From CAZOWL01 sp964583605 (GTDB lineage: Bacteria > Pseudomonadota > Gammaproteobacteria > Chromatiales > Chromatiaceae): a DNA stretch of 21,996 nucleotides. Made by a program: the position numbers and the translations under genes. Position 1 is the first letter of the stretch. Each line of letters starts with the position of its first letter. Shown piece after piece: positions 7,228 through 14,560 of this stretch. The notes below the pieces were generated by a model. That model saw nothing but the letters and a program-made list of their open reading frames with translations. It made no database searches and was not told the DNA's origin. Where the stretch lies: positions 1-21,996 of the forward strand of contig CAZOWL010000076.1 of assembly GCA_964583605.1 (NCBI GenBank). The letters run 5' to 3'.

Positions 7228-7502
7228 TACGGTCACGGTCACACCGGACCCGATTGCGTCTCGATTCGCGCGCCGACCACCGCGGCGACGCGGTCGAAAA
7301 TCGTCGGGACGCAGCCAGGCGGGCGCGCGGAGAGCGTCACCGGCAAACCCTTCTCATTCAAAATAGTTTTGGCCGCCGTGAGCAGACACCTTGAGTAGTG
7401 ATGCCGGAAGGCGGAGCGAAGGCAACCGACCTGGCCCCGCTGATCGCTTATGAGCCTCATGCTGCCGCTGCGGGCTCTGTGACCGACGCCCTGCAACAAC
7501 GC

Positions 7503-9206
7503 TCAAGCCCGCCCGGAGCGCCTCGCACCCGCGGCTTTGGATCGATCGCCCCGGCGCTCCTGCGGCCGACCGATCCAGAATTGCCGGCGGCCGAAGGTCG
7601 GCATCCGACGTGTGGGACGGGTGCGATACTCAGGGCCCTGGTAGTCGTTGAGCGAGAGGCGGAAAGTCTGTCCATTCTGGTATTCAGCCATGCCCTTGTG
7701 CAGCGCATAGCACATACCGAGCAGGATGATCGAGAAGGGCAGTCCGGTCGTAATCGCGGCCGTCTGCAACGCGACCAAGCCCCCGCCCAGCAGCAGCGCG
7801 GCGGCGACCAAGCCCTCAGTTACGGCCCAGAAGATGCGCTGCAGCTTGGGCGGATCGGTATTGCCACCGGATGTGATGATGTCGATCACCAGCGAGCCCG
7901 AGTCCGACGAGGTGACGAAGAAGGTGACGATGAGAACGATCGCCAGTGTCGCCGTGAGCTCGACGAGCGGGAAGTTCTCGAGCAGCACGAAGAGCGAGAC
8001 CGGGATGTTCTCCTCGACGGCCCTGGCGATGCCACCGGCACCGAACATCTCGATGTCCAGCGCACTATTGCCGAAGGTCGTGAGCCAGATGAAGGTCACG
8101 AGCGTCGGAACGAAGAGCACGCCCTTGATGAACTCGCGCACGGTCCGCCCGTAGGAGACACGCGCGATGAACATGCCGACAAAGGGTGACCAAGCGATCC
8201 ACCAGCCCCAGTAGAAGACGGTCCAGCCATTCTGCCACTCGGTGTTCTCGTAGGTCTCGTTCCAGGTGCTCAGGTGAAAGAAGTTTTGCAGGTAATAGCC
8301 GATGTTCTCGATCAGCGCATTGAGTATGAAGAGGGTCGGCCCGACCAGGAGGACGAACGCCATCAGGAGGGCGGCCACGATCACATTGATCTCGCTGAGC
8401 CGTTTGATTCCGGCATCAAGACCCTTGACGACCGACCAGGTCGCTAAGGCCGTGATGCCGGCGATCAGAACAAGCTGAACGAGCGTATTCTGCGGGACGC
8501 CGAGCATGTAGTTAAGACCGGCGTTGACCTGTTGCACGCCGAGCCCGAGCGAGGTCGCGACGCCGAACATGGTGGCGACGGTGGCCATGATGTCGATGGT
8601 GTTGCCGATCGGCCCGTAGATACGCTCACCGAAGACGGGGTAGAAGACCGAGCGTATCGAGAAGGGTAACCCCTTGTTGAAGGCAAAGAAGGCGAGCGAC
8701 AACCCCACCAGCGCGTAGATCGACCAGGGGTGCAAGCCCCAGTGCAGGAAGGTGAAGTCCATCGCGATCCGCGCGGCGTCAGCCGTGCCAGGCTCGGCCA
8801 GCGGCGAGGCTATGAAGTGAAACATCGGCTCGGCAACGCCGAAGAAAAGGAGCCCGATGCCCATTCCGGCGCTGAACAGCATCGAGAACCAGCCCAGGGT
8901 CGAGAACTCGGGCCGCGCGCCCTCACCGCCGAGGCGCAGGTCGCCGAAACGACCGAGCAGCAGCGAGAGCACAAAAAATAGCACGATGTTCATCGTGCCG
9001 ACGAAGAACCAGCCCGCATAGTGGGAGACACCGCCCTGCAGCTCCGCGAACAAGTCGTCGACCTGCCGCTCGAAGCCGATCGTCAGCAAGACGAAGAGCA
9101 CAATCATCGCGGCAGAGATGAAGAAGACGTAGGGGTGGACGTCAAGCTCAAACCAGGGGAATCGATCGCGCGGTTTCGGCGTCGGCGGCGCCTCGGACTC
9201 ATGCAT
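7503..9206 (-). CDS. BCCT-family transporter (betaine/choline/carnitine type)
   Basis: A 567-residue membrane protein of the betaine-choline-carnitine transporter family, which takes up osmoprotectants coupled to Na+ or H+. The cytoplasmic N-terminus (~25 residues) leads into about 12 membrane segments. Family landmarks are GMGIGLLFFGVAEPMFHF, the glycine-rich stretch of the core, and FYWGWWIAWSPFVGMFIARV followed by SYGRTVREF, the tryptophan-rich segment forming the substrate box. FFVTSSDSGSLVIDIITSGG is a further conserved stretch. The short hydrophilic C-terminus (~45 residues, Arg-rich) lacks the long regulatory tails of BetT or BetP. A GGAGAGAG ribosome-binding site precedes the ATG. The substrate cannot be fixed from sequence; glycine betaine or choline is most likely. 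No bet or ect genes are adjacent. Confidence 0.93.
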   Translation of the reverse strand: MHESEAPPTPKPRDRFPWFELDVHPYVFFISAAMIVLFVLLTIGFERQVDDLFAELQGGVSHYAGWFFVGTMNIVLFFVLSLLLGRFGDLRLGGEGARPEFSTLGWFSMLFSAGMGIGLLFFGVAEPMFHFIASPLAEPGTADAARIAMDFTFLHWGLHPWSIYALVGLSLAFFAFNKGLPFSIRSVFYPVFGERIYGPIGNTIDIMATVATMFGVATSLGLGVQQVNAGLNYMLGVPQNTLVQLVLIAGITALATWSVVKGLDAGIKRLSEINVIVAALLMAFVLLVGPTLFILNALIENIGYYLQNFFHLSTWNETYENTEWQNGWTVFYWGWWIAWSPFVGMFIARVSYGRTVREFIKGVLFVPTLVTFIWLTTFGNSALDIEMFGAGGIARAVEENIPVSLFVLLENFPLVELTATLAIVLIVTFFVTSSDSGSLVIDIITSGGNTDPPKLQRIFWAVTEGLVAAALLLGGGLVALQTAAITTGLPFSIILLGMCYALHKGMAEYQNGQTFRLSLNDYQGPEYRTRPTRRMPTFGRRQFWIGRPQERRGDRSKAAGARRSGRA

Positions 9207-9812
9207 CGTTATTGCTCTCTCTCCGGCACATCCTTTTCAGCTTAATGCAGTCCGCCAACGCGGATAAAGCCCTTGACTGATCTTCGCAACGCCACCGCGC
9301 CTGCCAGGGCTTGCGCGACTCGCCACCGGCAGATTGGCTGAATTCCCTTGGGTTACGATGGGGTCCACTTCACGTTCACGTGGTAACCGGCACCCGGGCT
9401 TGGTGATCCTAGGCTGAGGGTTTGGGTTGGCCATGATCCATTATCTCCGGTGGCCGCATTTCGCTTATTTTTTTTCAACACTCAAGGGGTTTCGTCACGA
9501 TCAGCCGCTCACCCTTCGACTGGAGTTGACGACCGACGCAACTGGGACAACGCGATCCCCCGGCTCTGAGCCGCTAACAGGCCCGTCAACGCCTGCACGA
9601 TCCGGTCGGTCCTCGGACTGTGCAGCGGCACTCAATGCCTCGCCCTTCTTCGTTTGGCAGGCTCCCTTCTCATCGCAATGCGACTTCCCGCAATTTCACC
9701 GAAGCGCCGGAACCGAGAGGTGACTGTGGCCTTTGGTTTCGATGTCCGCGATATTGAAGCGCAGCGAGGTGCGGTCGCTGGTTGAGATCCGCGGCGAGGA
9801 GCACGCGGATTG

Positions 9813-9884
9813 ATGCAGGTGCTGCTGGTCGAAGACGATGCGCGGCTCGCCGCCGGTCTCACGGACGCACTGATGACGGCGGGC
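9813..9884 (+). pseudogene. Response regulator receiver domain, N-terminal stub
   Basis: MQVLLVEDDARLAAGLTDAL matches the first strand and acidic pocket (EDD) of OmpR/QseB-type two-component response regulators. After about 24 codons (LMTAG) homology stops and the sequence turns into linker and then the dispersed element about 50 bp further on. A GAGGAG ribosome-binding site lies 12 nt upstream of the ATG. The phosphorylated Asp and the DNA-binding domain are missing and no partner kinase is nearby, so this is a truncated relic. Confidence 0.6.
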
Positions 9885-9936
9885 TCATCATCCAGCGCGA
9901 GCGGGAAAGAGTGGCGGCCTGGCTCTGCGGCGCCAC

Positions 9937-10062
9937 TAACGATCATGGGGCGAGCCGAGCCAACCCGGACCATGAAATGTCGCCTCGCCCCTGATCGTTC
10001 CCTCACCCCGTCCCTCTCCCAGAGCGTGAGGGAGCGAGCGTGCTGTGCGGATTTCATTGTAA
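9937..10062 (+). repeat. Dispersed element, copy C (full length)
   Basis: A 126-bp copy beginning TAACGATCATGGGGCGAG and ending GGATTTCATTGTAA. Two potential hairpins are visible. One pairs GATCATGGGGCGAG with CTCGCCCCTGATC. The other pairs CCCTCAC with GTGAGGG across about 20 bases. It aligns with the reverse complement of copy B along its whole length and with both ends of copy A. Confidence 0.8.
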
Positions 10063-10198
10063 GCCTAAGCCGAGATCCTTCTCGATCTCGATCTGCCGAG
10101 CGGTGACGGATGCATATCCTGGCCAGTGGGTGTGAACGAAGCCTGTGTGTCTCAGCCGATAATCAGGCTAGGCAAGCCGCGCGAACGACGTCGTTTGA

Positions 10199-10229
10199 TT
10201 GACCTGTGAGCAGCACATAGGTCTTAGAC
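10199..10229 (+). promoter_or_regulatory. MerR-type promoter and operator of the merR gene
   Basis: A -35 box TTGACC (10199-10204) and -10 box TTAGAC (10224-10229) are separated by 19 bp, the over-long spacing characteristic of promoters activated by MerR proteins through DNA untwisting. The spacer carries the dyad GACCT-N13-AGGTC. The layout resembles CueR-type sites (TTGACCTT...AAGGT). The site lies 33 bp before the merR start, implying autoregulation. Confidence 0.8.
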
Positions 10230-10261
10230 TCCGGTTATGCACGCGAGAAAGAGAGGCGACA

Positions 10262-10681
10262 ATGATGACGATCAGCGAGCTTGCGAGCGACAGCGGAGTG
10301 CCGGCACAGATAGTGCGCTACTACGCCCGCATCGGCCTGATCCGGCCGGCCGGCGAGCGGGACAATGGTTATCGGGAGTTCGACCCGCAGGATGCACCGC
10401 GGCTGCGGTTCATCCGGGCGGCGAAGCATCTCGGCTTCACGCTCGCCGAGATCAAGCAGATCACGGGCCGTGCAACGCGCGGCGAGTCGCCCTGCCCAGA
10501 GGTGCGGGCGATCCTGCGCCGGCGCATCGCCGAGAACCGGGCCCGCCTCGATGCGATGCAGGCGTTGCAGACGCGCATGGAGGCAGCGCTCGAGACCTGG
10601 GAGCAGATGCCCGATCTTGAGCCCAACGGCGACTGTATCTGCCATCTGATCGAGGCCGTCGGGGCGGACGACGACGAATGA
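10262..10681 (+). CDS. MerR-family metal-responsive transcriptional regulator
   Basis: A 139-residue MerR-type regulator starting at ATG 10262, after an AGAGAGGCGAC leader. Upstream codons in the same frame overlap the promoter and are not used. The N-terminal winged helix-turn-helix reads MTISELASDSGVPAQIVRYY (residues 2-21), followed by IGLIRPAGERDNGYREF and LGFTLAEIKQI. A long dimerisation helix follows. Cys78 (SPCPEVR) matches the conserved metal-binding Cys of MerR/ZntR. Near the C-terminus is Cys125-Ile-Cys127-His (GDCICHLIE). The middle Cys of ZntR-like sensors is absent and there is no CueR-style C-x7-C loop. Its operator type and the downstream copA, cusB and cusA genes suggest Cu(I)/Ag(I) sensing. 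Another soft metal such as Cd, Pb or Zn cannot be excluded. Confidence 0.9.
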   Translation: MMTISELASDSGVPAQIVRYYARIGLIRPAGERDNGYREFDPQDAPRLRFIRAAKHLGFTLAEIKQITGRATRGESPCPEVRAILRRRIAENRARLDAMQALQTRMEAALETWEQMPDLEPNGDCICHLIEAVGADDDE

Positions 10682-10689
10682 TGTCTTGA

Positions 10690-11095
10690 GCACGCCAGCG
10701 CGCGTAGATCGGCATCTTGATCTGGCGGTCCTTGCTCTCGGTGGACGGCGACAGGATCTCGCAGACCCAGTCCGGAGCTACCTCGAAACGCTGATCCCTG
10801 GGCAACTGAGGCAGACGCGCCCGGCGCCATCCCGCGAGATCCAGAACGCAAACTTCTTGATCGCGAACGAAATGAATCTCCGGCTCCATCAGCAGCCACC
10901 AGCCGCCCGGGCCGCCCCGGCCCGGCCCCGGTCGTAGGAACCGCCAAGCTCCATCTGCAGGACGGCCTCCACGCGCGCATGCGGCGCAGCCGGCCGTGGC
11001 TGCGTATTCAGCTGGCCATTGAGGATCTCCCCAGTAAGTCCCTCGGGCAACGCGATCAACCGTTCGTAGAGGGATTCGGACTTGGCAAGCTGCAT
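10690..11095 (-). pseudogene. Uma2-family (DUF820) putative endonuclease, frameshifted and truncated
   Basis: The first frame, from ATG 11095, reads MQLAKSESLYERLIALPEGL and continues to LQMELGGSYDRG. A frameshift within the GC-run near 10905-10925 leads into GGWWLLMEPEIHFVRDQEVC, then RFEVAPDWVCEILSPSTESK and KMPIYAR. This order is that of Uma2-family PD-(D/E)XK nuclease-like proteins, with the typical APDWVCEILSPST core. The expected continuation after IYAR (a VDP-type segment and C-terminus) is missing, and the gene ends against the merR stop. About 125 codons remain of roughly 185-190. It lies antisense between merR and the copper operon. Confidence 0.8.
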
Positions 11096-11192
11096 GGTGC
11101 CGGCAAGGCTTGTCGTGGACTGCAAGCCACGATGATACGGAAGCAGAGAACTTGGCGCGACATGTAACGGCTGGACGCACGGAGGGACCCTC

Positions 11193-11223
11193 TTGACCTG
11201 TGTGTCGCGCTCAGGTTCTAGAC
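11193..11223 (+). promoter_or_regulatory. Second MerR-type promoter, driving the small ORF and copA
   Basis: TTGACC (11193-11198) and CTAGAC (11218-11223) are separated by 19 bp, with TGTGTGT at the start and CAGGTT at the end of the spacer. The site is nearly the same as the promoter at 10199-10229: both read TTGACCTGTG at the -35 end and TAGACT at the -10 end. This strongly implies control by the same MerR protein. It lies 78 bp before the -35-proximal ribosome-binding site of the downstream small ORF. Confidence 0.8.
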
Positions 11224-11300
11224 TGTGCTTCACCGCCCGGTCATCGGCCATGGTCGCCCCTGGCCACCGTCCAAGAGGTTAAGGAGGAGAAGTGCTGGCA

Positions 11301-11654
11301 ATGACGATCTGCTGCCGCCCGCTCACCGCTCGGCTGATCGGGGCGGTTGCCGCCGCGCTCGGCACCTGTGGCAGGCAGCGATGGACGGGGCGCAGCGGCC
11401 CGCCCGGGCACCAGGCTGGCACGATGCCGGGCAGCATTGTGGGCGGTCAGGGGATGCGGTGCTATGTCCGAGGCATGCGCAGCGGCGGTCCCCGCATGCC
11501 GGGCGGCAACGGTCCTGGGGCGCGGCTACGGGCCTGGCACGCACGGACTATGCTGCGCCATCGGCAGGCGATGATGCACGGCATGCCGGGCTCCGCCGGT
11601 GCGCTCAGCGAGCGCGGCCGCTGGCGGATCATTCGCTTCCGCAGAACGCTGTAA
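11301..11654 (+). CDS. Small Met/Arg/Gly-rich protein, first gene of the copA operon (uncertain)
   Basis: AAGGAGGAG at 11281-11289 is a near-perfect ribosome-binding site, followed by GTG at 11292 and ATG at 11301 in one frame; I give the ATG. The 117-residue reading begins MTICCRPLTARLIGAVAAAL, which looks like a signal peptide. It is followed by Gly, Met, Arg and His-rich sequence (PGGNGPGARLRAWHARTMLR, HRQAMMHGMPG), reminiscent of small Met-rich periplasmic copper proteins, though I recognise no family. The gene ends 16 bp before copA and follows the MerR-type promoter, so co-expression is likely. Composition in the first half differs from the second, so an internal frameshift is possible and the gene may be degraded. 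Confidence 0.45.
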   Translation: MTICCRPLTARLIGAVAAALGTCGRQRWTGRSGPPGHQAGTMPGSIVGGQGMRCYVRGMRSGGPRMPGGNGPGARLRAWHARTMLRHRQAMMHGMPGSAGALSERGRWRIIRFRRTL

Positions 11655-11670
11655 CAGGCTGGAGATCCCG

Positions 11671-14166
11671 ATGCACGGCGACCCGACAACCACGAATCAA
11701 GTCACCGATCCGGTCTGCGGCATGCAGGTGCCGCGGGACGCCCCGCTGCGGCTCGACCACGGCGGCCTGACCTATCGCTTCTGCAGCCGCCATTGTCTCG
11801 AGCGCTTCGAGGCCGAGCCCGAACGCTACCTCGGATCCGCCGCGACCGAGACCCCTGCCGGGCCGGCCGAGCAGGAGCACGGTGGCGCCTGCTGCGGGCA
11901 CGAGCCGCAGGCCCGCAGCAGACCGGAGCCTCAGTCCTCGGCTGGCGCCGAGCACACCTGCCCGATGCACCCGGAGGTGCGCCAATCGGGGCCTGGGAGC
12001 TGCCCCAAATGCGGCATGGCGCTGGAGCCCGAGGGCCCGCCGGCGGCACGGCGGGTCGAGTACACCTGCCCGATGCACCCGGAGGTCGTCCAGGACCACC
12101 CGGGGAGCTGCCCGAAGTGCGGCATGGCCTTGGAGCCGCAGACCGTCGCCGGTGAAGAGCGCAACCCCGAGCTCGAGGACATGACACGCCGCTTCTGGGT
12201 CAGCGCCGCGCTTGCGCTGCCGGTGTTCCTGCTCGCGATGGCCGGCGACTTCGCGGCCGGCTGGCTGCCGGCGATGCTCGAGGGCGCCTCGGGCCAGTGG
12301 ATCCAGGGGCTGCTCGCCACACCGGTCGTCCTCTGGGGCGGCTGGCCCTTCTTCGTGCGCGCCTGGCAGTCGCTCGTCAGCCGCAGCCTGAACATGTTCA
12401 CATTGATCGGTCTCGGCGTCGCCGCGGCCTGGAGCTACAGCGTTCTCGCGCTGCTCGTCCCCGGCGTCTTCCCGGCGAACATGCGCTCCGGGGCCGGCAT
12501 CGTCGCCGTCTACTTCGAGGCGGCGGCGATGATCACGACGCTGGTCCTGCTCGGGCAGGTGCTGGAGCTCCGCGCCCGCAGCCGCACCGGTGCGGCGATC
12601 CGCGCCCTGCTCGAGCTCGCCCCGAGCACGGCGCGCCGCCTGAGCGAGGACGGCGGTGAAGAGACCATCCCGCTCGATCACGTGCAGACCGGCGATCGGC
12701 TGCGCGTCCGTCCGGGTGACAAGGTCCCGGTCGACGGCACCGTCGTCGAGGGCGAGAGCCATGTCGATGAGTCGATGGTGACCGGCGAGCCGATGCCGGT
12801 GGCGAAGGGCATCGATGACCGCCTGATCGGTGCGACCGTGAACGGCAACAGCAGCCTGGTGATGCGTGCCGAGCGGGTCGGCGCCGACACCCTGCTCGCG
12901 CAGATCGTTCAGCGCGTCAGCGAGGCGCAGCGCTCGCGCGCACCGATCCAGTCGCTCGCCGACAAGGTCTCCGGCTGGTTCGTGCCGGCCGTGGTCCTGG
13001 TCGCGCTGATCACGATGCTCGTCTGGGGCCTCTGGGGGCCGGAGCCGCGCATCGCCCATGCGCTGGTCAACGCGGTCGCCGTGCTGATCATCGCCTGCCC
13101 CTGCGCGCTCGGGCTGGCAACGCCGATGTCGATCATGGTCGGCACCGGCAAGGGCGCCGGCGCCGGGGTCTTGATCAAGAACGCCGAGGCGCTCGAGGTC
13201 ATGGAGCAGGTCGATATCCTGGTCGTCGACAAGACGGGCACGCTGACCGAGGGCCGGCCCCGCGTGGTCTCATTGGCCGCGCTCGAGGGCTTCGATGAGG
13301 ATGAGGTGCTGGGCCTAGCGGCCGCCGTCGACCGTGCCAGCGAGCACCCGCTGGGAAAGGCCATCGTGCGCGCGGCCGAGGAGCGCGGGCTCGACATCGG
13401 CCAGGTCAAGGGCTTTGCCTCGCAAACCGGCAAGGGGGTGACCGGCGAGGTCGCGGGCCGGCGGGTCGCGCTCGGCAACGACAAGCTGCTCGCGGCGCTC
13501 GAGATCCGGGCGGAGAGCGTTCTCGAGCAGGCCCAAGCGCAGCGCCGCGAGGGTCAGACGGTCGTCTTCCTCGCCGTCGACGGCCAAGCCGCCGGCCTGC
13601 TCGGGATCGCCGACCCGATCAAGGACTCGACGCCGCAGGCGATCCGCCGCCTCCAGGACCTGGGCTTGGAGGTCGTCATGCTGACCGGCGACAGCCGCGC
13701 CACCGCCGAGGCCGTCGCCCGCGAGCTCGGCATCGATCGCGTCGAGGCCGAGGTCCTGCCGGATCGCAAGGCCGAGGTCGTCGCAGAACTGCAGGCTCAG
13801 GGCCGCCGGGTCGCAATGGCCGGCGACGGCATCAACGACGCCCCGGCCCTGGCCCAGGCCGAGGTCGGCATCGCGATGGGCACCGGCGCCGATGTGGCGA
13901 TGGAGAGCGCCAGCGTCACGCTGGTCAAGGGCGATCTCGGCGGTATCGTGCGCGCCCGGCGGCTGAGCCAGGCGGTGATGCGCAATATCCGCCAAAACCT
14001 CTTCTTCGCCTTCGTCTACAACGGCCTCGGCGTGCCGATCGCCGCCGGCGTCCTCTACCCGGCCTTTGGGCTGCTGCTGTCCCCAATCGTCGCCGCCGCG
14101 GCGATGAGCTTCAGCTCGGTCTCGGTCATCGGCAATGCGCTGCGGCTGCGAACGGCGGACATTTGA
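11671..14166 (+). CDS. copA: Copper-exporting P1B-type ATPase (CopA-like)
   Basis: Pumps Cu(I)/Ag(I) out of the cytoplasm. I chose ATG 11671 (831 residues) because GGAG lies 6 nt upstream and the metal-binding domains start there. The N-terminus has no classical CxxC HMA domain. It has a YHS/TRASH-like domain (DPVCGMQV, residues 13-20, to CSRHC at 38-42) and two CPMHPEV heavy-metal-binding domains at 97-120 and 133-156. Catalytic landmarks are TGE (371-373), CPC (476-478), the phosphorylated D520 in DKTGTLTEG, SEHP (557-560), LTGD (671-674) and GDGINDAP (718-725). YN in FVYNGLGVP and MSFSS near the C-terminus are the Cu(I)-class (P1B-1) membrane ligands. Expression is probably controlled by the MerR-type promoter at 11193-11223. 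Confidence 0.96.
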   Translation: MHGDPTTTNQVTDPVCGMQVPRDAPLRLDHGGLTYRFCSRHCLERFEAEPERYLGSAATETPAGPAEQEHGGACCGHEPQARSRPEPQSSAGAEHTCPMHPEVRQSGPGSCPKCGMALEPEGPPAARRVEYTCPMHPEVVQDHPGSCPKCGMALEPQTVAGEERNPELEDMTRRFWVSAALALPVFLLAMAGDFAAGWLPAMLEGASGQWIQGLLATPVVLWGGWPFFVRAWQSLVSRSLNMFTLIGLGVAAAWSYSVLALLVPGVFPANMRSGAGIVAVYFEAAAMITTLVLLGQVLELRARSRTGAAIRALLELAPSTARRLSEDGGEETIPLDHVQTGDRLRVRPGDKVPVDGTVVEGESHVDESMVTGEPMPVAKGIDDRLIGATVNGNSSLVMRAERVGADTLLAQIVQRVSEAQRSRAPIQSLADKVSGWFVPAVVLVALITMLVWGLWGPEPRIAHALVNAVAVLIIACPCALGLATPMSIMVGTGKGAGAGVLIKNAEALEVMEQVDILVVDKTGTLTEGRPRVVSLAALEGFDEDEVLGLAAAVDRASEHPLGKAIVRAAEERGLDIGQVKGFASQTGKGVTGEVAGRRVALGNDKLLAALEIRAESVLEQAQAQRREGQTVVFLAVDGQAAGLLGIADPIKDSTPQAIRRLQDLGLEVVMLTGDSRATAEAVARELGIDRVEAEVLPDRKAEVVAELQAQGRRVAMAGDGINDAPALAQAEVGIAMGTGADVAMESASVTLVKGDLGGIVRARRLSQAVMRNIRQNLFFAFVYNGLGVPIAAGVLYPAFGLLLSPIVAAAAMSFSSVSVIGNALRLRTADI
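11959..12138 (+). repeat. Tandem duplication of the CPMHPEV metal-binding domain inside copA
   Basis: Two 72-bp segments (11959-12030 and 12067-12138), each coding CPMHPEV then PGSC-PKCGMALEP, are nearly identical in DNA sequence. Shared tracts include TGCCCGATGCACCCGGAGGT and TGCGGCATGGC. This points to a fairly recent internal duplication. A more diverged third copy of the domain is in the cusB-like gene near 15013-15080. Confidence 0.85.
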
Positions 14167-14194
14167 GGCGGTGACGCAGCATGCGGCCAGGAGC

Positions 14195-14253
14195 GGTCCG
14201 CGCAGCGGACCCTACGCCTACGCCGAGCCCAGGTAGGGTCCGCTGTGCGGACC
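14195..14253. repeat. Palindromic repeat, first array (possible copA terminator hairpin)
   Basis: GGTCCGCGCAGCGGACCCTA and TAGGGTCCGCTGTGCGGACC are inverted copies separated by about 19 bp, and each is itself a small palindrome (GTCCGC..GCGGAC). It begins 29 bp after the copA stop and could fold into a strong hairpin that ends or protects the copA transcript. There is no U-run. The same units recur at 14702-14793. Confidence 0.8.
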
Positions 14254-14362
14254 ACGCCGCTTCCGGTGCCGCTCGGGGCACGCACCGACGACCGGCCGGC
14301 CCGACCGCGAAGACCGCCGCGATGTGTATAGTCACGAGCAATCGACACATAGGACCCGAACA

Positions 14363-14560
14363 ATGCGAACGCACATCGTCATCGAAGATGAACTGATGGA
14401 GCGCGCACTCGCCATCTCGGGCTGCCGAACGAAGCGCGAAGCCGTCGAGGAGGGTCTTCGGCTCCTGATCCGGCTCAAGGAGCAGGAGCGCATCCGGGCG
14501 GCGCGCGGAAGGCTTCGCTGGGAAGGCGACCTCGATGCGATGCGGCGCGATGACGCCTGA
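14363..14560 (+). CDS. vapB: VapB-type antitoxin
   Basis: A 65-residue protein from ATG 14363. MRTHIVIEDELMERALAISG is followed by CRTKREAVEEGLRLLIRLKE and ends RLRWEGDLDAMRRDDA. This is the typical VapB (MetJ/Arc ribbon-helix-helix, DUF2191-like) pattern: an N-terminal DNA-binding strand and helices, then a C-terminal LRWEGDLDAMR segment that binds and blocks the VapC PIN-domain toxin. Codons further upstream in the same frame are open but not homologous. Its stop overlaps the ATG of the toxin remnant (TGATG). The gene itself looks intact, but its toxin is broken. An orphan antitoxin may still repress its own promoter or neutralise related VapC toxins. Confidence 0.85.
   Translation: MRTHIVIEDELMERALAISGCRTKREAVEEGLRLLIRLKEQERIRAARGRLRWEGDLDAMRRDDA

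Larger units (their letters stand above)
9207..10198. other. Gene-poor debris region upstream of merR
   Basis: About 1 kb with no convincing complete gene. It contains an inverted repeat around 9367-9386 (CCACTTCACGTTCACGTGG) and a T-run at 9468-9475. There is also a truncated response-regulator start at 9813 and a full copy of the dispersed element at 9937-10062. The open frames at 9427-9723 (plus) and 9632-10057 (minus) show no family features, and the second is largely an antisense reading of the repeat. This looks like a decayed region rather than a regulatory one. Confidence 0.6.

Noticed and set aside
7239..7499. Minus-strand 86-codon ORF between the exported protein and the BCCT gene
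   Set aside because: Some protein-like stretches (LLTAAKTILNEKGLPVTLS) but no family, no good start context and no neighbours. Possibly an unrecognised fragment, but not supportable.
9427..9723. 98-codon plus-strand ORF in the debris region
   Set aside because: No family features. It begins beside a T-run and its composition looks random.
9632..10057. 141-codon minus-strand ORF
   Set aside because: Much of it is a translation of the dispersed repeat and the antisense of the response-regulator stub.
10199..10261. Upstream extension of the merR reading frame (start at 10199)
   Set aside because: It overlaps the MerR-type -35/-10 boxes and adds non-homologous residues. ATG 10262 gives the standard MerR N-terminus.
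11629..13059. 476-codon minus-strand ORF opposite copA
   Set aside because: Composition is typical of an antisense shadow (His, Asp, Arg and Gly rich, no motifs) and the plus strand encodes CopA.
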